A stretch of 64,000 nt of DNA from Chaetorhynchus papuensis (GCA_013396525.1 VWYX01000846.1:124001-188000), one strand, 5' to 3'; shown: positions 22,632-37,000, numbered from the stretch's first letter. Numbers and translations: made by a program. The notes: generated from the letters alone by a model not told the origin.

Positions 22632-24589
22632 TCAGCTCTCCAAGCTCTGCAGCTCCTCCCAGTCTGCCTCACTCTCACACCTGAGCCTCGTTTTGAAAAA
22701 CTCCTTGATGAGTCTCTGTGCTTCCTCTTTCACTGCAAGAGAGGAAACACCATCTTTCGAGTTGATACTTAACACATCTGCCCCCTCTAAAGCCACGAAT
22801 CCATCTGGCACTGAAATAACCCCAGACGCACCTGTCTTGCGGGCCGGGCTCTGTTCCTGGGTCAGTAAGTGAGACAGGTGCCTGGCAAAGCCCTTGAACA
22901 GGTCCTGCAAAATTGGGGAAGACAAAGAGCAGAAAGCAGACACCAGTTACCTCACCAGTCTGTCTCCACGTTTGTCTTGCCCTCAGCACAGGCTGGCTGT
23001 AGCACAAACCACTCCTAGACTGAACACACACCTGCAGACACAGCTGGCCCTGCAGTGCTGGAGAAGCCCAGGCACACACGTCCCTGCCTTGCAGGGCACA
23101 GCAGGGAAACTACACCAGCACTGAGCCTGAGCTGCTGCTGCTCCACAGGTGGGAGTGAAAAACGTGCCAGGGTTTAATGTGAAAGTATAAACAATCACAA
23201 GTAAGTGTGGAACCTACACACACCAACCCTTTTGTGGGAGAGAGGAGTTGCTGCACCTGGAGTCACTAAAACAGCACATACCAAAACATAACTTGGAAAT
23301 GAAACGTGGGATCCCGATTATCTCCCCCTTCTTAAGAGCCCCAGATCCCTAGAGAAATAAACTCTCCTTCTGCTAAAGAGGGCCATGAGCTGTGCCCTAC
23401 CTTGGAAGCAAATTTGCCCCCTTTGTAGAACGGGGTCAAATACTTGACAACGATGTCTGCAGTCTCTTTGAGGGACATGCCCTTGGTCACTGGCTGTACA
23501 GTGTTGCTGCTTCCTTCTTTATCACACTGTGCTAAATTTGAGTCAAAAGTCACCTTCTTCTTTGTTAGACCAACACTTTTGCCCTCTGGCTGGGTCAGAA
23601 TTGAAGATTTCGCCACTGCTCGTAGCCGCTTTTTTGCGGGACTTTCCATATCCTGGAGAGGGAACAGAAGAAAGCCAGACCCACCAATTCCTGTGGCAGC
23701 ATCACACTTCCAAGCAGCCACCACCTTCCAAGAACATGAATTTTGCAGCATCCTGCAGCCTCTCCCTCCAGTGAATACCAAGTAGGAATCTCTGTAGTCC
23801 CTTTTGCTGTGCAGACACTATTTCCCACACAAAGGGACTTTGAGAAAAGCCCTTTAAAGAATACCACATTTAGAACTGCCCTGTGTTCCTGTTGGGGCAG
23901 CTAATTGCTAGACCCTGTCCTACAGAGGAAAAACTGACTGGAAAAGATTTCTCAGGATGTCTGCTGAGAATACACTCCTCAGGAAGAATCAGCCACATCA
24001 GGAGAGCCACACTCCCGCTCAGTTTGGAAGAGAAAGGAGACTGCAGTGTTGCAGAGACAGCTGCCAAATGCAGAAGCAGAGACTGAATGGCAAGGCAGGC
24101 TGTGAGCAGGGGTCACTTCCTAATGGTCCCGTGTGTCTCTGGCCTGTGGCTGTGCCCTTGCCTTGAGAAAGCAACTCCCTAATTATAGTCAGTGACAGAT
24201 CTCAGGGGGTGGAGACACTCATTCCGGGCAAGTCAGCAGCAAGGGCACAGTCACATGAGCTGCACAGAGGAGGAAACAAAGCAGCGGACAAGGAGCTCTC
24301 CACTGCAGCCCAAGGTGCTGGCAGGGCCCAGAGGGCAGCAGGCAAACACCAGGAATGCAACACAACTGGGGTTCTTCTCTCTACTGCAGCTGCAGCTGGG
24401 CCTTCCCCAGATAAATAAGATTCTCAGAGCAGGAGTGTTACTCCCAAAAAGAAATTTGGCACAAGATGAGCACAAGAAATAGAGGAAATCAGCATTCATT
24501 GAAGTCTTACCTCATCTGATCCTGGCCGCTTCCCACTGTCACCTTCCCCAACAACAGGTAGCTCAGTTTCTGCAACATTTTCAGCAACA
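22632..24589 (-). CDS. RECQL5: RECQL5 exons 16-19: SRI domain and PIP box
   Basis: Exons 24589-24511, 23652-23401, 22904-22832 and 22732-22632 (TGA) encode residues 873-1040. The SRI domain, which binds the phosphorylated RNA polymerase II CTD, is seen as MSLKETADIVVKYLTPFYKG and LFKGFARHLSHLLTQ. The last exon begins VKEEAQRLIKEFF, giving the PCNA-binding PIP box QRLIKEFF at 1013-1020, then RCESEADWEEL near the C-terminus. The intron between exons 18 and 19 is only 99 nt, a multiple of three, and has no stop in frame. Confidence 0.94.
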
Positions 24590-27500
24590 CTAGTGGGAAG
24601 AGTGGAGAGAAGGCCAACTGTAATCATTCCACAGTGAAAATATTTCTGCATTCACTGTCAGTGACCACGAGACTGCATGGTGAAGTAAGAGTCTCCCTCA
24701 CCCACCCAGAGACCTCATACAGGTTTCCAGGACAAGGCTGGTGGGGCTCTGGGCAGCACAGGGAGCAGAGAAGTAGAGATTTTACCTGAACTTCACATCC
24801 ATTTCTTCCTCAAGCAATTCAGAGTCAGCAGCCTGCTGAAAATTCTCCCCTCTCTCAGTCAGTGTTACTTCTGTTTCTCTCAGGTCTTTATTCTCTGCCT
24901 GGGACTGCCCAGTCAGATCTCCAGAGTCATCTTTGTTTTCCTGAGGTGTTGGTTTCTCTCGACACACGCTTTGAGAGGAAACCTTAGGTAGTGTGCTTGC
25001 AGAACAGCCACCTCCCTTTGATAAGCTGCAACTTTGGGCTTTAGAGCCACTTTTGGGGAGGGAGAAGAATTTGGAAATATCCTGTGATTCCTTTTTAGCT
25101 GCTTCTGCGAGCATTTGCTGCTTCTTGCTACGTTTGGACTTCTTAGCAGGGCTCTCCCCAAGGGCAGTTTTTGTGTCTGGACTGGGTTGCTGCCCCTTCT
25201 TTTCTGGATGTAGTTCTACCCCTGCACTCTCACCCACTGCTTTGGTTGCTGTTTCTTTCCTCTGGAGAACAGGGTTTCTGGTGTCCAGGTCCAGACTGCA
25301 GCTGCTGCTGTCTTGCCCATTTGGACAGTCTCTTTCGACAGGCTTCGCATCACTCTCCTCCTGGATCTTCAGCAATTCTGAAGCTGTCTGGAACAAGCTG
25401 GATTTCTTTGGAAATCCTGCTCCCACACGCTTGGGTTTGAACTGGGGAGACAGGAAGAAGAAATTTTGGATGTGAGATCCCTGTGTGCAGCACCCTGAAA
25501 GGAGCTGAGTTTCTGCATACAATACACCAGTGTGGGCAACTGTAAGCTGGGGGAGGCTCTAAATCTGACTTATCATCACACCCATCAACTGAGACATGAG
25601 GGAAATGGATTAGCTGGAAGTCCTAGGCCAGCAACAAGGAAACAAGGCAGCATCCTTGGATAGAGCAAGGTGAGAAAGAACTTATTTAAGCTGTGGCCTG
25701 CACACAGATTATATTCACTAATAACAACGTGACAGACAGGAAAAAGCAATTACAACAGAAATATGCAGTTGTGGCCACAGAAAGGACACAAAACAAATTT
25801 ATAAAAAGGCAGACAGACAAAACACACCATTCCCTCCTGTCTATCCCACCAGTACTCACTGAGGGAACCTGGGATGCAGGAAAAAAGTCCCCTTCTGCTG
25901 GAGACACAGATTTTGCTTCCAAATTGCTGTTACCATCAGCTCTGGACCCAAAGACTGAGAACAACTCCCCTTGTTTGGAAGCTTTATTGATTTCTGCCAC
26001 CTGAAAAGAGAACAGAAGTATTCTCTAAAGGCCAGAAATCTTTATGTATTGCTGCCTTTGTACATAGTAAAAGCCACAGTAACAAAACAAATATCTGCCC
26101 TGGAGAGGCACCTGCCTCAAGAACAGAAACATCCTCAGAGAAACCGATGGTAAGCAGATAACCTAAACCAAGGCTTCTCTAGTGTCAGCAGCAGCCTGAG
26201 GAATTCCCAAATCCCTGTATTGCCAGAACATATCTGGATAAGCTTGCACTGCTAGGTAGGTTTTCAGAGCCTGTAAAGCCAACAAAGATGTGAACCCAAG
26301 GTGATTCTGGGCCCTCCTGGAAACAAAATCAACAAGAAAGATTTGTAAGACACCCAAGGCAAAACAAAGCTTGTCCTTCACCTTTCCCACACAAACTCTG
26401 CCCCATTTGCCTGGAGCTCCCATGTTCCAGGGAGCAGCAGGTGGAGATGTTTGTCCCTACCTTCTTTAGCACAGCTGCCTTGTAGGAGTTTGCCATTTTG
26501 CTGGTCCGGAAAGCTTCATATTCCATTTCCACTGCACAGGCAGCAGGGTCTGACCTGAAACACAGGCTGGGGTGATTCCTGGTAAGACACACTTCTGCAT
26601 CTGCAAAGGGAACACTATTGCTTAAGTATCTCCCAGAAAGTACAAAATCCACTCCCTCCGGTGCAAGAATAAGTGATAACTTCCAGTTCAGTCCTACGGG
26701 ATGTAGTGGTGAGCTGATGGAGAATGGAAAGGGTGATGAAAACGGTTCAAATCAAGATTCTTGCCCACTGCTCCGTTTGAGAAGAACACTATCCCCACCT
26801 TGTGGGACAGGGAAGAACTGCCGCTCCTGGGACCAAGCTGATACCAGCGATCAGCCACAGGAACCCCTCAGATCTGATCCTCAACATCACTGCCAGAAAG
26901 ATGCTCTTAAGTGAAACTACATCCTTGGACAAAATAACTTAAAAAATCAATCCCTGAGAATGGTAATTCTGCTCAGGGAAGAGCAGGCCCTGTGTTAATG
27001 GACTCAGTATGCACCCCTTTTTCCTCATCTCATACCCTTTTCCTTCTGCTGCTGGAGTCTTTCGGTTGTTGCTCAAAGCTTCTTCCAGCATCTTCAAGCA
27101 GTGTTCCCGGCCCTAGGAAACATGGGATACTCAGACATGCTCTACAGAAGTCTCAGTGCCCCTTGGACTTCCAGCCCTGAAGGAGTAAGGACAGGGCAGG
27201 CAGAAGCTTTGCTGTTCTTCGCAACATCCCTTACCTTCACTGTGAGCTTGGAGATCCTCCTGCTGGCAGCATCCTTCAGGGGACAGTCTGCACCTGCCAC
27301 AGGAGAGAAATTTGGGAAAGGAGCCATGGCAGGGCTGAGCTGATGGAGAACATCTCAGCTGTCATGGGGAGCCAGTCCAGTACTGCCTGCCTTTCTCCTC
27401 CCTGCATCATCACCCCAAGGAACACTGTGGTCACCCTTTTTACCTGGAGAAGCTACACACTCCAAAAGAGTAGGCAGAAACCAAAGTGAGAATGTTTTCT

Positions 27501-27769
27501 GTGATTGAGAATATCTACTTTGGAGTTTAGGACTAGGAACTTTCCAAAATCTCCCCTCCCTCAGAAAACCTTTCTTCAAGGCTCTTAGGGAACTCATTTT
27601 TTTTCTACTCCCCCACAATATCAACCAAGAAAACCAGGCTGGATAGAGTAACCTGACCTATCAAGTGTTCTTTTGCAACAGTGCCAGACAGGGCCCCAAG
27701 CAGCACAGTTACAAACAGCAAAGGTTTTCAGCAGTTTCCTATAGTCCAATTATTATTATTATTATTATT

Positions 27770-27846
<77 letters not shown>

Positions 27847-30800
27847 TGCTGCATAACCACTGCAGAAATAGCCTACACTACAAAGTCAGGTTAGACAGAG
27901 TTTTCCTTCTCTCTTGCTTATTTGGAAATGTTGTTCAGAAAGATGCATTCCTTATCTTCACCCCAACCAAAGCTAAGCTGTGATCCATCTCCTCCCGCCA
28001 AGTTTTCACAGCCAAAAGCTTGACCTCTGTGCCTAGGGACTGATACCTCCAGTGGTGATGCTGTACAAATTGCATGCAGCTGCAAAATACAAGACTTTCT
28101 TCTCCCAAAGAAAACCCATTATAAATCAAAGAAGATATTTACTTGGAGGAACAAAATCTTCCTTTTCTGGTTCTTTGCCCTGGAAGAAAACAAAGATCAG
28201 TCAAACATTTCCCTTCCTACTACACACATGCAGATCTAGAAGCACAAAAGACATCTTTTATATCCCTGCTCCAGGGAAAATTAAAGCTGAAGTTATAAAG
28301 GTATGGGATAAGCACCAAAACAGGGCCAAGAAGACAAAGAAAGAGAACCAAAGCCAAGAGTTCACCTCTGCTATAGGAATATTTAAGAGAAGCTGAATGG
28401 GGAAATCTGTTTTTACTTTTATTAAAACCAACAGGCTCCTCTTGCTCAGCACTGCAGAGAAACCAGCACATGAATAAGCTGCATTTCTTCCTGTTATGGG
28501 ACTGGCCCCGAATATGGAGAACACAGCAAAAGCAGAGGCACAAGAAGACAACAAGCAACAGCAAGATGAAATAATTTACTGTCATCAGTGCCAGGAAGCC
28601 TTTATGGCTGTCAGACAAGCTCACAGCAACCCCTCTGTGCATCCCTTAAAAACTGACCCCAACTCACTTTGCGCAGACTCATCTGTTTCTTGTAGAAGTT
28701 GTCCCACTCCCGTTTCCGACGCTCCTCATTATCTTCATCCCAGTTCCCACTGCCTTCCTCATCATACCTGGATAAGGCAGGAAAGCAAGAGGAACAAGCA
28801 TTTCTGTAGCTGCAGCATTAACTGGGGGACTGGATACATTATCCCACATCCTTTTTGAACAAGTCTTCCCTTTGAGTTTCTCTGCCATTCCCCAACCTGG
28901 ACAGCAGGGAGTGTCCTCCAAAAGTTCACAGCATTTGTTAACCCCATTAACTAGTAGGTAGTGGCATGAACTAATAGCCCTTAATAGTGCCCTGAGAATG
29001 GAGGGCCCCATTTCAGAAGCTCTGCCAGATCCTCCCAGGGGGTTCAGGAGTCAATGCCTCATGTGAGGTACCCCTTCTGTCAGTCCCTCCTGCCCTGGGA
29101 GCAGAGATGGCAGAAAGGGCACAGCATTCATTCCTCAGTCTCACTTGTTCACAGGCTGCTGTAAAAAATGATATCCCCATCTCTAATACACTGAAATGCA
29201 GCAGCTGATCCTCACCAGATGTAGCCCGGGAGTTCACTGCCTCCCACAGATGCCACAGGCAAAACTTACAGGTACCACAAATCTGAGTTTTAGGGCTGCT
29301 GACTGTCACAACTTCCAAGGCAAAACTACAATCAGATCATGGAAAGGTTCAATAAACCAAGTGGCAAACACTGCTCTGTACAACAGCATTGGCTGTGGCT
29401 TCTCAGGTTCTGAGACCAAACACAAGCTTAGGCCACAAGTCTTGGTTTCCTCTGACTCAGCTGGACTTGGCCAAAGAACAAAGGTACCAATCTCAGGCTT
29501 TTTAAGGTAAAGCAGGGGGCCAGGCCAGCCTACAGCACTTGTGTATCCTGGCACAGCTTCATGGGCAGTGCCAGCAGAGAAACTTCATCTTGACACAGCT
29601 GCACAATCACTGCAGCTCTGCCAGGGAACAAGGGAGAGAAGTTATCTCCTCCACGCTGCCAAGCATTTTACAGAATTCATCATGTTTCCCACTGCACATC
29701 TTCCTTTTGCTGTCAGCCTGACAGGAAAATGTAGCAATCTGCAGAAGAATCTGACACTGGCACTTCATTACATCCTCTGTGGTGACTAAGTCCTGTCGGT
29801 GGCCCCTGGCCTGCTGGCCCACAGACAGTTGTGCTAAATCAGGAAAGAACTCTGGACCATGTCATCTTGGTCTCAATTTTAAACATTTTTGATCCTTGTG
29901 AACAGGCTGAACCCATTTGCTGCTTTCAAAAATTTCAGGCTAGTTTCTTGAGCCAATTACATTGTGCAGGGCAATTCTTAGCTCTGTCAAAACAGCTTTT
30001 GGCTCTCTGGGACACGAATGTGAATGAGGCTGCCAAAGTGTGTGGAAAATGAAATTCCAGCTGCTGCTGCCAGAAAGTTACAGGAAAATACCATCCACAC
30101 AGAAACATGTGCTGAAAATAGGAGTGGCTGGGCCTGCAGCTGGGAGATGCTCTTTTCTCTGGTGGCTCCTATGAGCTGAGTGTAATCTCTTTGGTACAGA
30201 CCTGCTGAAGCCTCTGCAGCCTCTCCTCCCGCCCTCGTACAGCTCTGGGTCGTAGCTATCCCGGGAGGATCCTGTGGGCCCGATGCAGGTTTTGCTCCAG
30301 CTGCTGCTGCAGAGTTCCAGTGCCTCCAGTTGCCTTTTCACTGCCCCTGGGTTCTTGCAGAAGTCACAGCACTTGTTACAAGGTGGGGTGACATCGCCAA
30401 AGTACTTCGCTATGGCAGCGTGGCGACAGCTTGGAAACACAAGGCAAAATCATCTGGTCAGCACTTCTATCCACAAAAACTCCACCCTCCAAATGCAGTG
30501 TGTCTTTAGGTAAAGATTTGAGTCTTGTTTTTTCATACAGAATGTCTATTCCAGCAGGAATCACAGGGTTTAATCCCTGGAGGAGAATTCAGGCTCTGTT
30601 CCTGGCCCCTTGCTTAAAGTCTCTCTGCCTCTACTTCCCCATATGTAACAAAAATCAGTTTTAATCTCTTCTGCTAAGTCCTTTCAGATCTCTGAGATCT
30701 GCAAAAGGAGCAGTTGATGAAATATACAGTTATTAATTCTGTATCATTGGCTAAATATATTCCATGTCCTATCAGGATGGCTGTAGGTAAAGAGGCCCTG

Positions 30801-33800
30801 TTGATCACTACACCTCAGAGTTTATCTATGTATCTCACAATGAAGAGTTTCTAGGTTTATTATTTGTGATTTGAAGGTGAAGAAATATATATTTGAAGAC
30901 ACGGGAATGCAAATTAAGTCCCAGAAATAGAGTCCAGATTGAGGTCACAAGGGAGCACCATTCAGATAACACAGCCTGGCTCTTGATGGGCTCACACATG
31001 CTCCAGATCAGCAGCCAAAGTTTGGGTAGAGTCCCACATGCATGAAAACCAGTCCATTTGCTCACACAGGATTGCACAACCAGTTTACCAGGCTTAGCAA
31101 ACCAGCCATGTGAAGATGATTAGATTCTTCCAGAAATTTTCAAAAGATTTTTGGCAGACATCAGTGTTTTGGGGTACATGAAAAAGAATTTGGTGACAAT
31201 ATGCTCACCAGCAATACAGGCAGGAAGTAATTTCTCTTCTAGAACACTCCCTAACTTAAACCAGGGAATACACTAATTTTGCCAAAGAATAATCAGGCAG
31301 TTACTTCCCCCTCCCTTTTTTAACAAAGCAGAATTTAGAGGAGCTTTTTAAAACTAAAGTTTCACAGCAGAGGTGGCTGGTTGTGTGTTAGTCAAAATGC
31401 TGATAATAAATACATGGAAACATTTACTTCATCGGGCATTTAGAGATCAAATCCTGCAGCCAAGTGGGAACAAAAGTTATTTTAGAAGAAAATTATTTTA
31501 CTACAAGGAAGAACAAGGTGGAAATTTTTCTTCTCTACCAAGGTGTGCCCTAGTGGGCTTACTAACTTCATCTGCAAAAAGTGGGTCACAGAGCGGAAAA
31601 GTAGGAGAGTGAGCACTAGATTTACTCTTATTCTAAACCCTTTAAGGCATGTCAGAACTTGCCAGAGACCTAACAAACACAGTTTTCTTCTTCACTTGTG
31701 TGTGTGCGTGTCGGGGGGAAACACAACTGCACGTTACCAAAGCATCACAAACCAACCCTGCAAGGGGCTGCAGTGGCTGCTGGCTCACTCCTTCCCACGG
31801 CCTGGGAGGTTGATCTGGAAGGCAGCACAGCAGCAGGTCACAGGTTGCTGTCCCCCAGCAGTGACGTGAGTGTGCTGAAGTGCCAGGGAGCTGGCAGTGC
31901 TCAGGTAAGGGGCTGCAGCAGGGTGTCTGCACCGTGCAGGGCACCAAAGCTTGGAGAGGGCTCCGACAAAGCTGCCTTTATATCCCCCTTAGAGCCACAC
32001 TGACTCACTCTGCTCCTGCACTCAAAGAGCTCCTTTCACATGCAGGGGAAGGGTGGGGGGACCGGGATGGGGGCAACACATTCGATCCCCTTGTCCTGCC
32101 TTTCCAAAAGAACTACTGGTGCTGCCTGGCCTGCCAATGCAACGTGACTATAGAAATGTCAGCGAGCTGCAAGTCAGCTTTTTGTTTCCCCAAAAGAAAA
32201 CAGGCAGGCATTCTCATTAGCCCATGTCTCTTCCCCTCACACGCACTGATCTGTATTAGAGTTAACTGAGGCATTCAGCGAGGGACAAGCCCTCTCCCCA
32301 CTCCCACAGCTCACCAGGCTTATGCTGGGGAGGGACATCCACACACACCTCTGTCCTTTAGATGCCACAGGGGAGGGCTTTGGTGGAAGCAGAGATCAGC
32401 TGTGAGCTCACTGGAATTTAGAGTTCCAGTTTCTAACCCATCAGGCTTGTAAAGCCAAGCTCTTTCCACCCAGCCTCCTGTAACTGCCTTTTTCATCCTG
32501 AAGAATTACCCAAATTGGGGCCACAGCCCCACTTTAGCCAACGGTGTTCAGGAGTTGAGCCATAACGGAAATTCAGTTGCAAAACTAAAACTGCAGTCCT
32601 ATAATTAAGGTCAAAAGGCAAAAAAAAAAGTTACCAACAGGGATGCTGTGGTTAATCATTGGATTAATGCTTAACACAAGAGTTCCTGAAACATAGTTGG
32701 TTATGCATTACCATGTGAGGGGAAAGCTTCCCCAGTCACACCAACACTTGACTAATGCCCACGAGATGGAGATGATTTACATAAATTAATGGTAGTCTGT
32801 ATTATTATACATGTCCTAAAATTATTTCATCTTTTAAATATGCAACCGTAATATTTACACCCTGCAAAAAGAGTAGGTATAAGGTGACCGTTGGTCTTTA
32901 AAATGTCTAAATAAAATCATTATGTCATCTCAGGTATCCTCCCCTGATGTGACATTATGGAATGGGATGAAGAGCAAATAACCAGGGTTATTAACACATT
33001 TTTGTATGTGGCAATACATTTCAGGAAAGTGCTAAACTGACCACACAGCTGCCTGCACCTGTGTCATTTTGGTAGTCCTTGTTTTTATTCACCATGTAAA
33101 CCAGGAGCCCTACTCCTGCAATTAGGAGAAGCAGATGGACAGTCAGAGAAGAAGCAAAGTCACATATCCCAAAAGCAGCTCTGCCTCTCCCAAAAAACAC
33201 CAGAAAAAAGCATTCCCCCTTGTAGAAGCCAAAGGGTACACAGTCTCATCAGAAATGCTCCCTGAAATAAACAACTCAGCAAGTCTTGGAATAATGTGAA
33301 GTGAAAGGGTTAAAAAAGATAAAAATCATATGAGGGCAAATTAGTTATGCAGCCATCGAGCAAAAGGCACTTAATGAGCTTTATCAAACAGAAGAGCAAG
33401 TCATGAGGTTGATGAGAACTTCTAATTTTGCACGTCTCCGAAGGACTGTTCCTTCCAGCATCACCCGAGCTTCACCCTCTGAGACAAGACAGTGCCAGTC
33501 AGCCGTCCCCAGAACACAAGAAGCGAAAAGCTCAGCATCAAGAGAGTAAACGACTTGGCCAAGGGCACGGAGCAAATTCACCACCCTAGCATCAAATTCA
33601 CTGTCCCAGCATTGTCCCTGCTGCCCTGTCCATGGCAGGTCTCTCTCACAGCGCTGCACTGTCCTTGTGAGTTCTTGCTCTGCCCCTTTCATGAACACCA
33701 GAGCAAAGCTCCTTCCCCCGGGAGTCGGAAGGAAACTGTGCAGCATAAAGAAAAGTTGCTTGCTTTAACATTGCCCCAAACTATCGCAGGGAGGGAATCG

Positions 33801-34013
33801 ATTCAAGTCTCGCTCCAGAAAAAGCCGTCATTAAAAGGTAAAGAAGAAACTCTTTTCTCGGAGGAGATGCACAGAGGAAGCCAGCAACAAGTGCCGGCCC
33901 TTGGGCGCCCCGGGGAGCTGGCACCGGCTCTGGCTCAGCCTGCGGTGGCTCCTCTCCCTCCCTCTTTGGCACACATGTAACACGAAACTTCGCATCTCCA
34001 GGACAACCAGCAA

Positions 34014-34054
<41 letters not shown>

Positions 34055-34055
34055 N

Positions 34056-34094
<39 letters not shown>

Positions 34095-37000
34095 GAGACA
34101 ACAGCTGGCTGTCAGCAGCGGAGCAGAGAGAAGCCGAGTGAGCAGCGAGCCGCAAGCCAGGATGAGGGGAGAGATGACGTGAAAGTTTAAGAAGACGGAA
34201 AGAAAAACAAGAGGAGAAGAAGAGCTCGCGGTCGGGGTAAGGCTGAGCGATCGCGCTGCTGTTCGGTCAAGCGCGGCACCCTCCGCTGCTTAGCGAGGGG
34301 CTGGAGCCTGGGGAGCTCCACTGCTCGGTCAGCCATGGAGCAGAGCTCGGGAGGCTGAATTTGCTTGCCAGGGACACAGAGGAGCGAAGGTGGCAGGAGA
34401 AAAGCTTTTAATGGGATTGCGGAGAGCTGCGCTGCAGCCGCCCTGTAACAAAAGGAGCAGCCTGCGGTGCTCCGAGCCCGAGCGGGACTCAGCAACTCCT
34501 CTGCCAGCGACAAAGGCCGGCTGCTCGGGGTTCTGTGCTCTTACAGAGTGTATGTCCTGATAAGCTGGTGACCTGATACAGAAATAGTCGGTGTGGACAA
34601 GGCAGCTGGGTCCGAGGCTGTGCGTGCCTTTAGCGAGGAGCTGGCAGCGCAGGCAGGCGCGTGTGAAACCCGACGGGTGCCAGCCACAGCTTTTCCCCGG
34701 AGCTCCTCCCAGCTGCAGCCAAGTTTTATCCCCCAAATCCTGAAGCGGAGAGCTTAGAAAACAAACCCTGGTCGGGGAACTAGCACACTGTGCAAGTTAA
34801 GCATCTGTGTCCAATAGAAATAAACGGAAAGATTTTACACAGTTTCTAATGAGAACATTTAAAAAAGAAGAATTCAGCCAGTGTATCAGGCACAGATGCT
34901 GGTTTAGTGTTCAAAGCAGCACGAGAACCCACTGCTCTGAGAGGCACGTTCATGCACATACACAGCTTATGGTTTACAGTAACCAGACCGTCAAGTTTGA
35001 ATGCAGTGAGAAGGGAAGGCAAGGATCCCCTAAATACATGAAATTATACAACATAGAAACATTTAGGTTGAAAAAGACATTTCAGGTCATTGAGTCCAAG
35101 CTCTGGTTTCACAGAGGTGTCCCACAGCCTGTGCTCGGTTTTGGGATATGGGATATCGGATATGGGAAGAGGTGCTGGTAATGGAAACTGGCCAAACAAA
35201 TCCCCATTTTCTACCATCTGAAGCTGATTTCTCTGTTTGGAAGCTGTTGCAGATCCCAGCACTGAGCTGGGAACCCTCAGTCTCTTCCAGGAGGTGCATG
35301 GGCAAAGCCATTTACAAACAGGACCAGAAAGCCAATTCTCACAGAAAAAGGTCTTCCCAATTCTTCACATGCCTGTAGGGAGGAATGTTAAGGATCAGGT
35401 ATTTCCACTTCTCTCCATTTCCATTAACGAGGAATGGAGGGCAGGTCTTTCTGACCTACCTGTTGTACAAACATGGAATTGGAACTGCCTGAGTGAGGAG
35501 ATGTAGTAGTTTAGACCCACATGCCTCCAGCCTGGCCCTAAGGCTCAAGGGGATGGAGGGACGTTTCCACCCTGCTAATGGAGAGTCTCTGTAGGTTGGC
35601 TGTTGCAGTTAAGATAGTTTCTTAAATAAAGCATGTGAAAAAACAAAGTTTAGGGAAACAACCACAAAAAAAAAGTAAGGAGGGAGGAGTGAGGGGAGAA
35701 GGGCAGGGGAGGGAAGGAGGTAGAGAAACATGCCAAGTTTCCTAGCCAAAAGAAAATCTTAATGGGTTTGGCTGGGGGCTTGTCCAGCCACAGCCGTGCT
35801 GTTCATGTGTGGGGGGAGAGGCACAGCAATGTGAAACACATGTCTGGATAAAAGCAGCAGGACATGGCTTGTGTTACAGCTGTCACAGTGCACGGGCCTC
35901 AGCCTGACTGCAACCAACAGTGGTTGTGGGAGTGGAGGTACGAAATAATCCAAGTCTGATAGAGCGGCTCCTCTCTGCAAGACAACCCCCGGATCACAGA
36001 GCCTGCAGTGGGCCACAGTCACCCCCTGGACAGCAGGGACTGTGAGGAGCTGGGAGAGAGCTGGGTGGGGGCAGCAGCACCCATCCCACACCTCCATGCA
36101 GGCTCTCCCCACTACCCCACACAGCCACAGCTGATGAGGTTCCAAACAATTCCTCCTGAGCCAGCAGCTGCTGCAGCTTTTGGATTTGAGTTCCTACACT
36201 CCAGTGGCACCTTTACTAGGATTAGTCTGGGATATTTCAAGAAACTCAAAAATGCATGTAATTTTTGAGACTTGTAGATGTGAGATCAAGGACAGGGCAC
36301 AGAGGTGGCTGTTAAAAGGTGGAGGAGTTTCCAGCACTCTCAGGGCCTCCAGATGCTGGACCTCAAACACCAACTACTGATAGATCCCACTGTGTTTGTG
36401 AAGTCACTACAAGGCTTTCACAGGCACACAGCTACCTCTCAGTCAGCTTCCTGGGAAATGGATATTTTGCTAATATTAGAATAGACTTTCAGGCTAGATT
36501 CAAGCATCACCAACCCTAAAAAAAGTTCTCTTGTAGAAGAGCTACAGGTTTATTTTTAAAATTGACCTTTTCCTTTCATTGGATGGCTCAGTGTTTTGGT
36601 TTCCCCACTTAAAAAATTCCTAGTAGTGAGGAATTATCTCGTGGGGTTTTGTGGACGCGTTTGTGGGATGGACTGGAGACAACCAGGGTGATCTGCAGAG
36701 GTGTAGAGACTCCCAGCTCAGTGCCCCAGTGCGTATCTCTGCTACTGAAACTGGGAATTCAGTGCCTTTTTATATTAATCTAATATTAGGTTGTAGGGAA
36801 GAGAAGGCACATTGACAGTGCTGCCTCAAAACCCATCTCCAAACAGTGCGTGGTGGAGATGACAGGGTATTCCAGCCAAAGGGTGACCCAGGCAGGGCAG
36901 CTTTATAAACCTAGGAATGTGCGGCCTGTTCCAAACCAACGGACAAAGTCCAAGCTTTTCTCCCATGGCACTGAGCTACAATTTACCCCAGTGTGGGTGT

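Noticed and set aside
22733..22831. Treating the 99-nt gap as ordinary RECQL5 coding sequence
   Set aside because: It has good splice sites, and the human protein lacks the segment. I annotate it as an intron and report retention as a finding.
26743..26760. GGTTCAAATC resembling a tRNA T-loop
   Set aside because: No matching acceptor stem, D-arm or anticodon arm is present around it.
33530..33590. Second MIR-like segment (GACTTGGCCAAGGGCAC)
   Set aside because: Only a short core-like match without supporting flanks, so too weak to list.
33781..34182. Open frames with long Phe or Lys runs
   Set aside because: They are translations of the poly(A) tract and cross the N at 34055.
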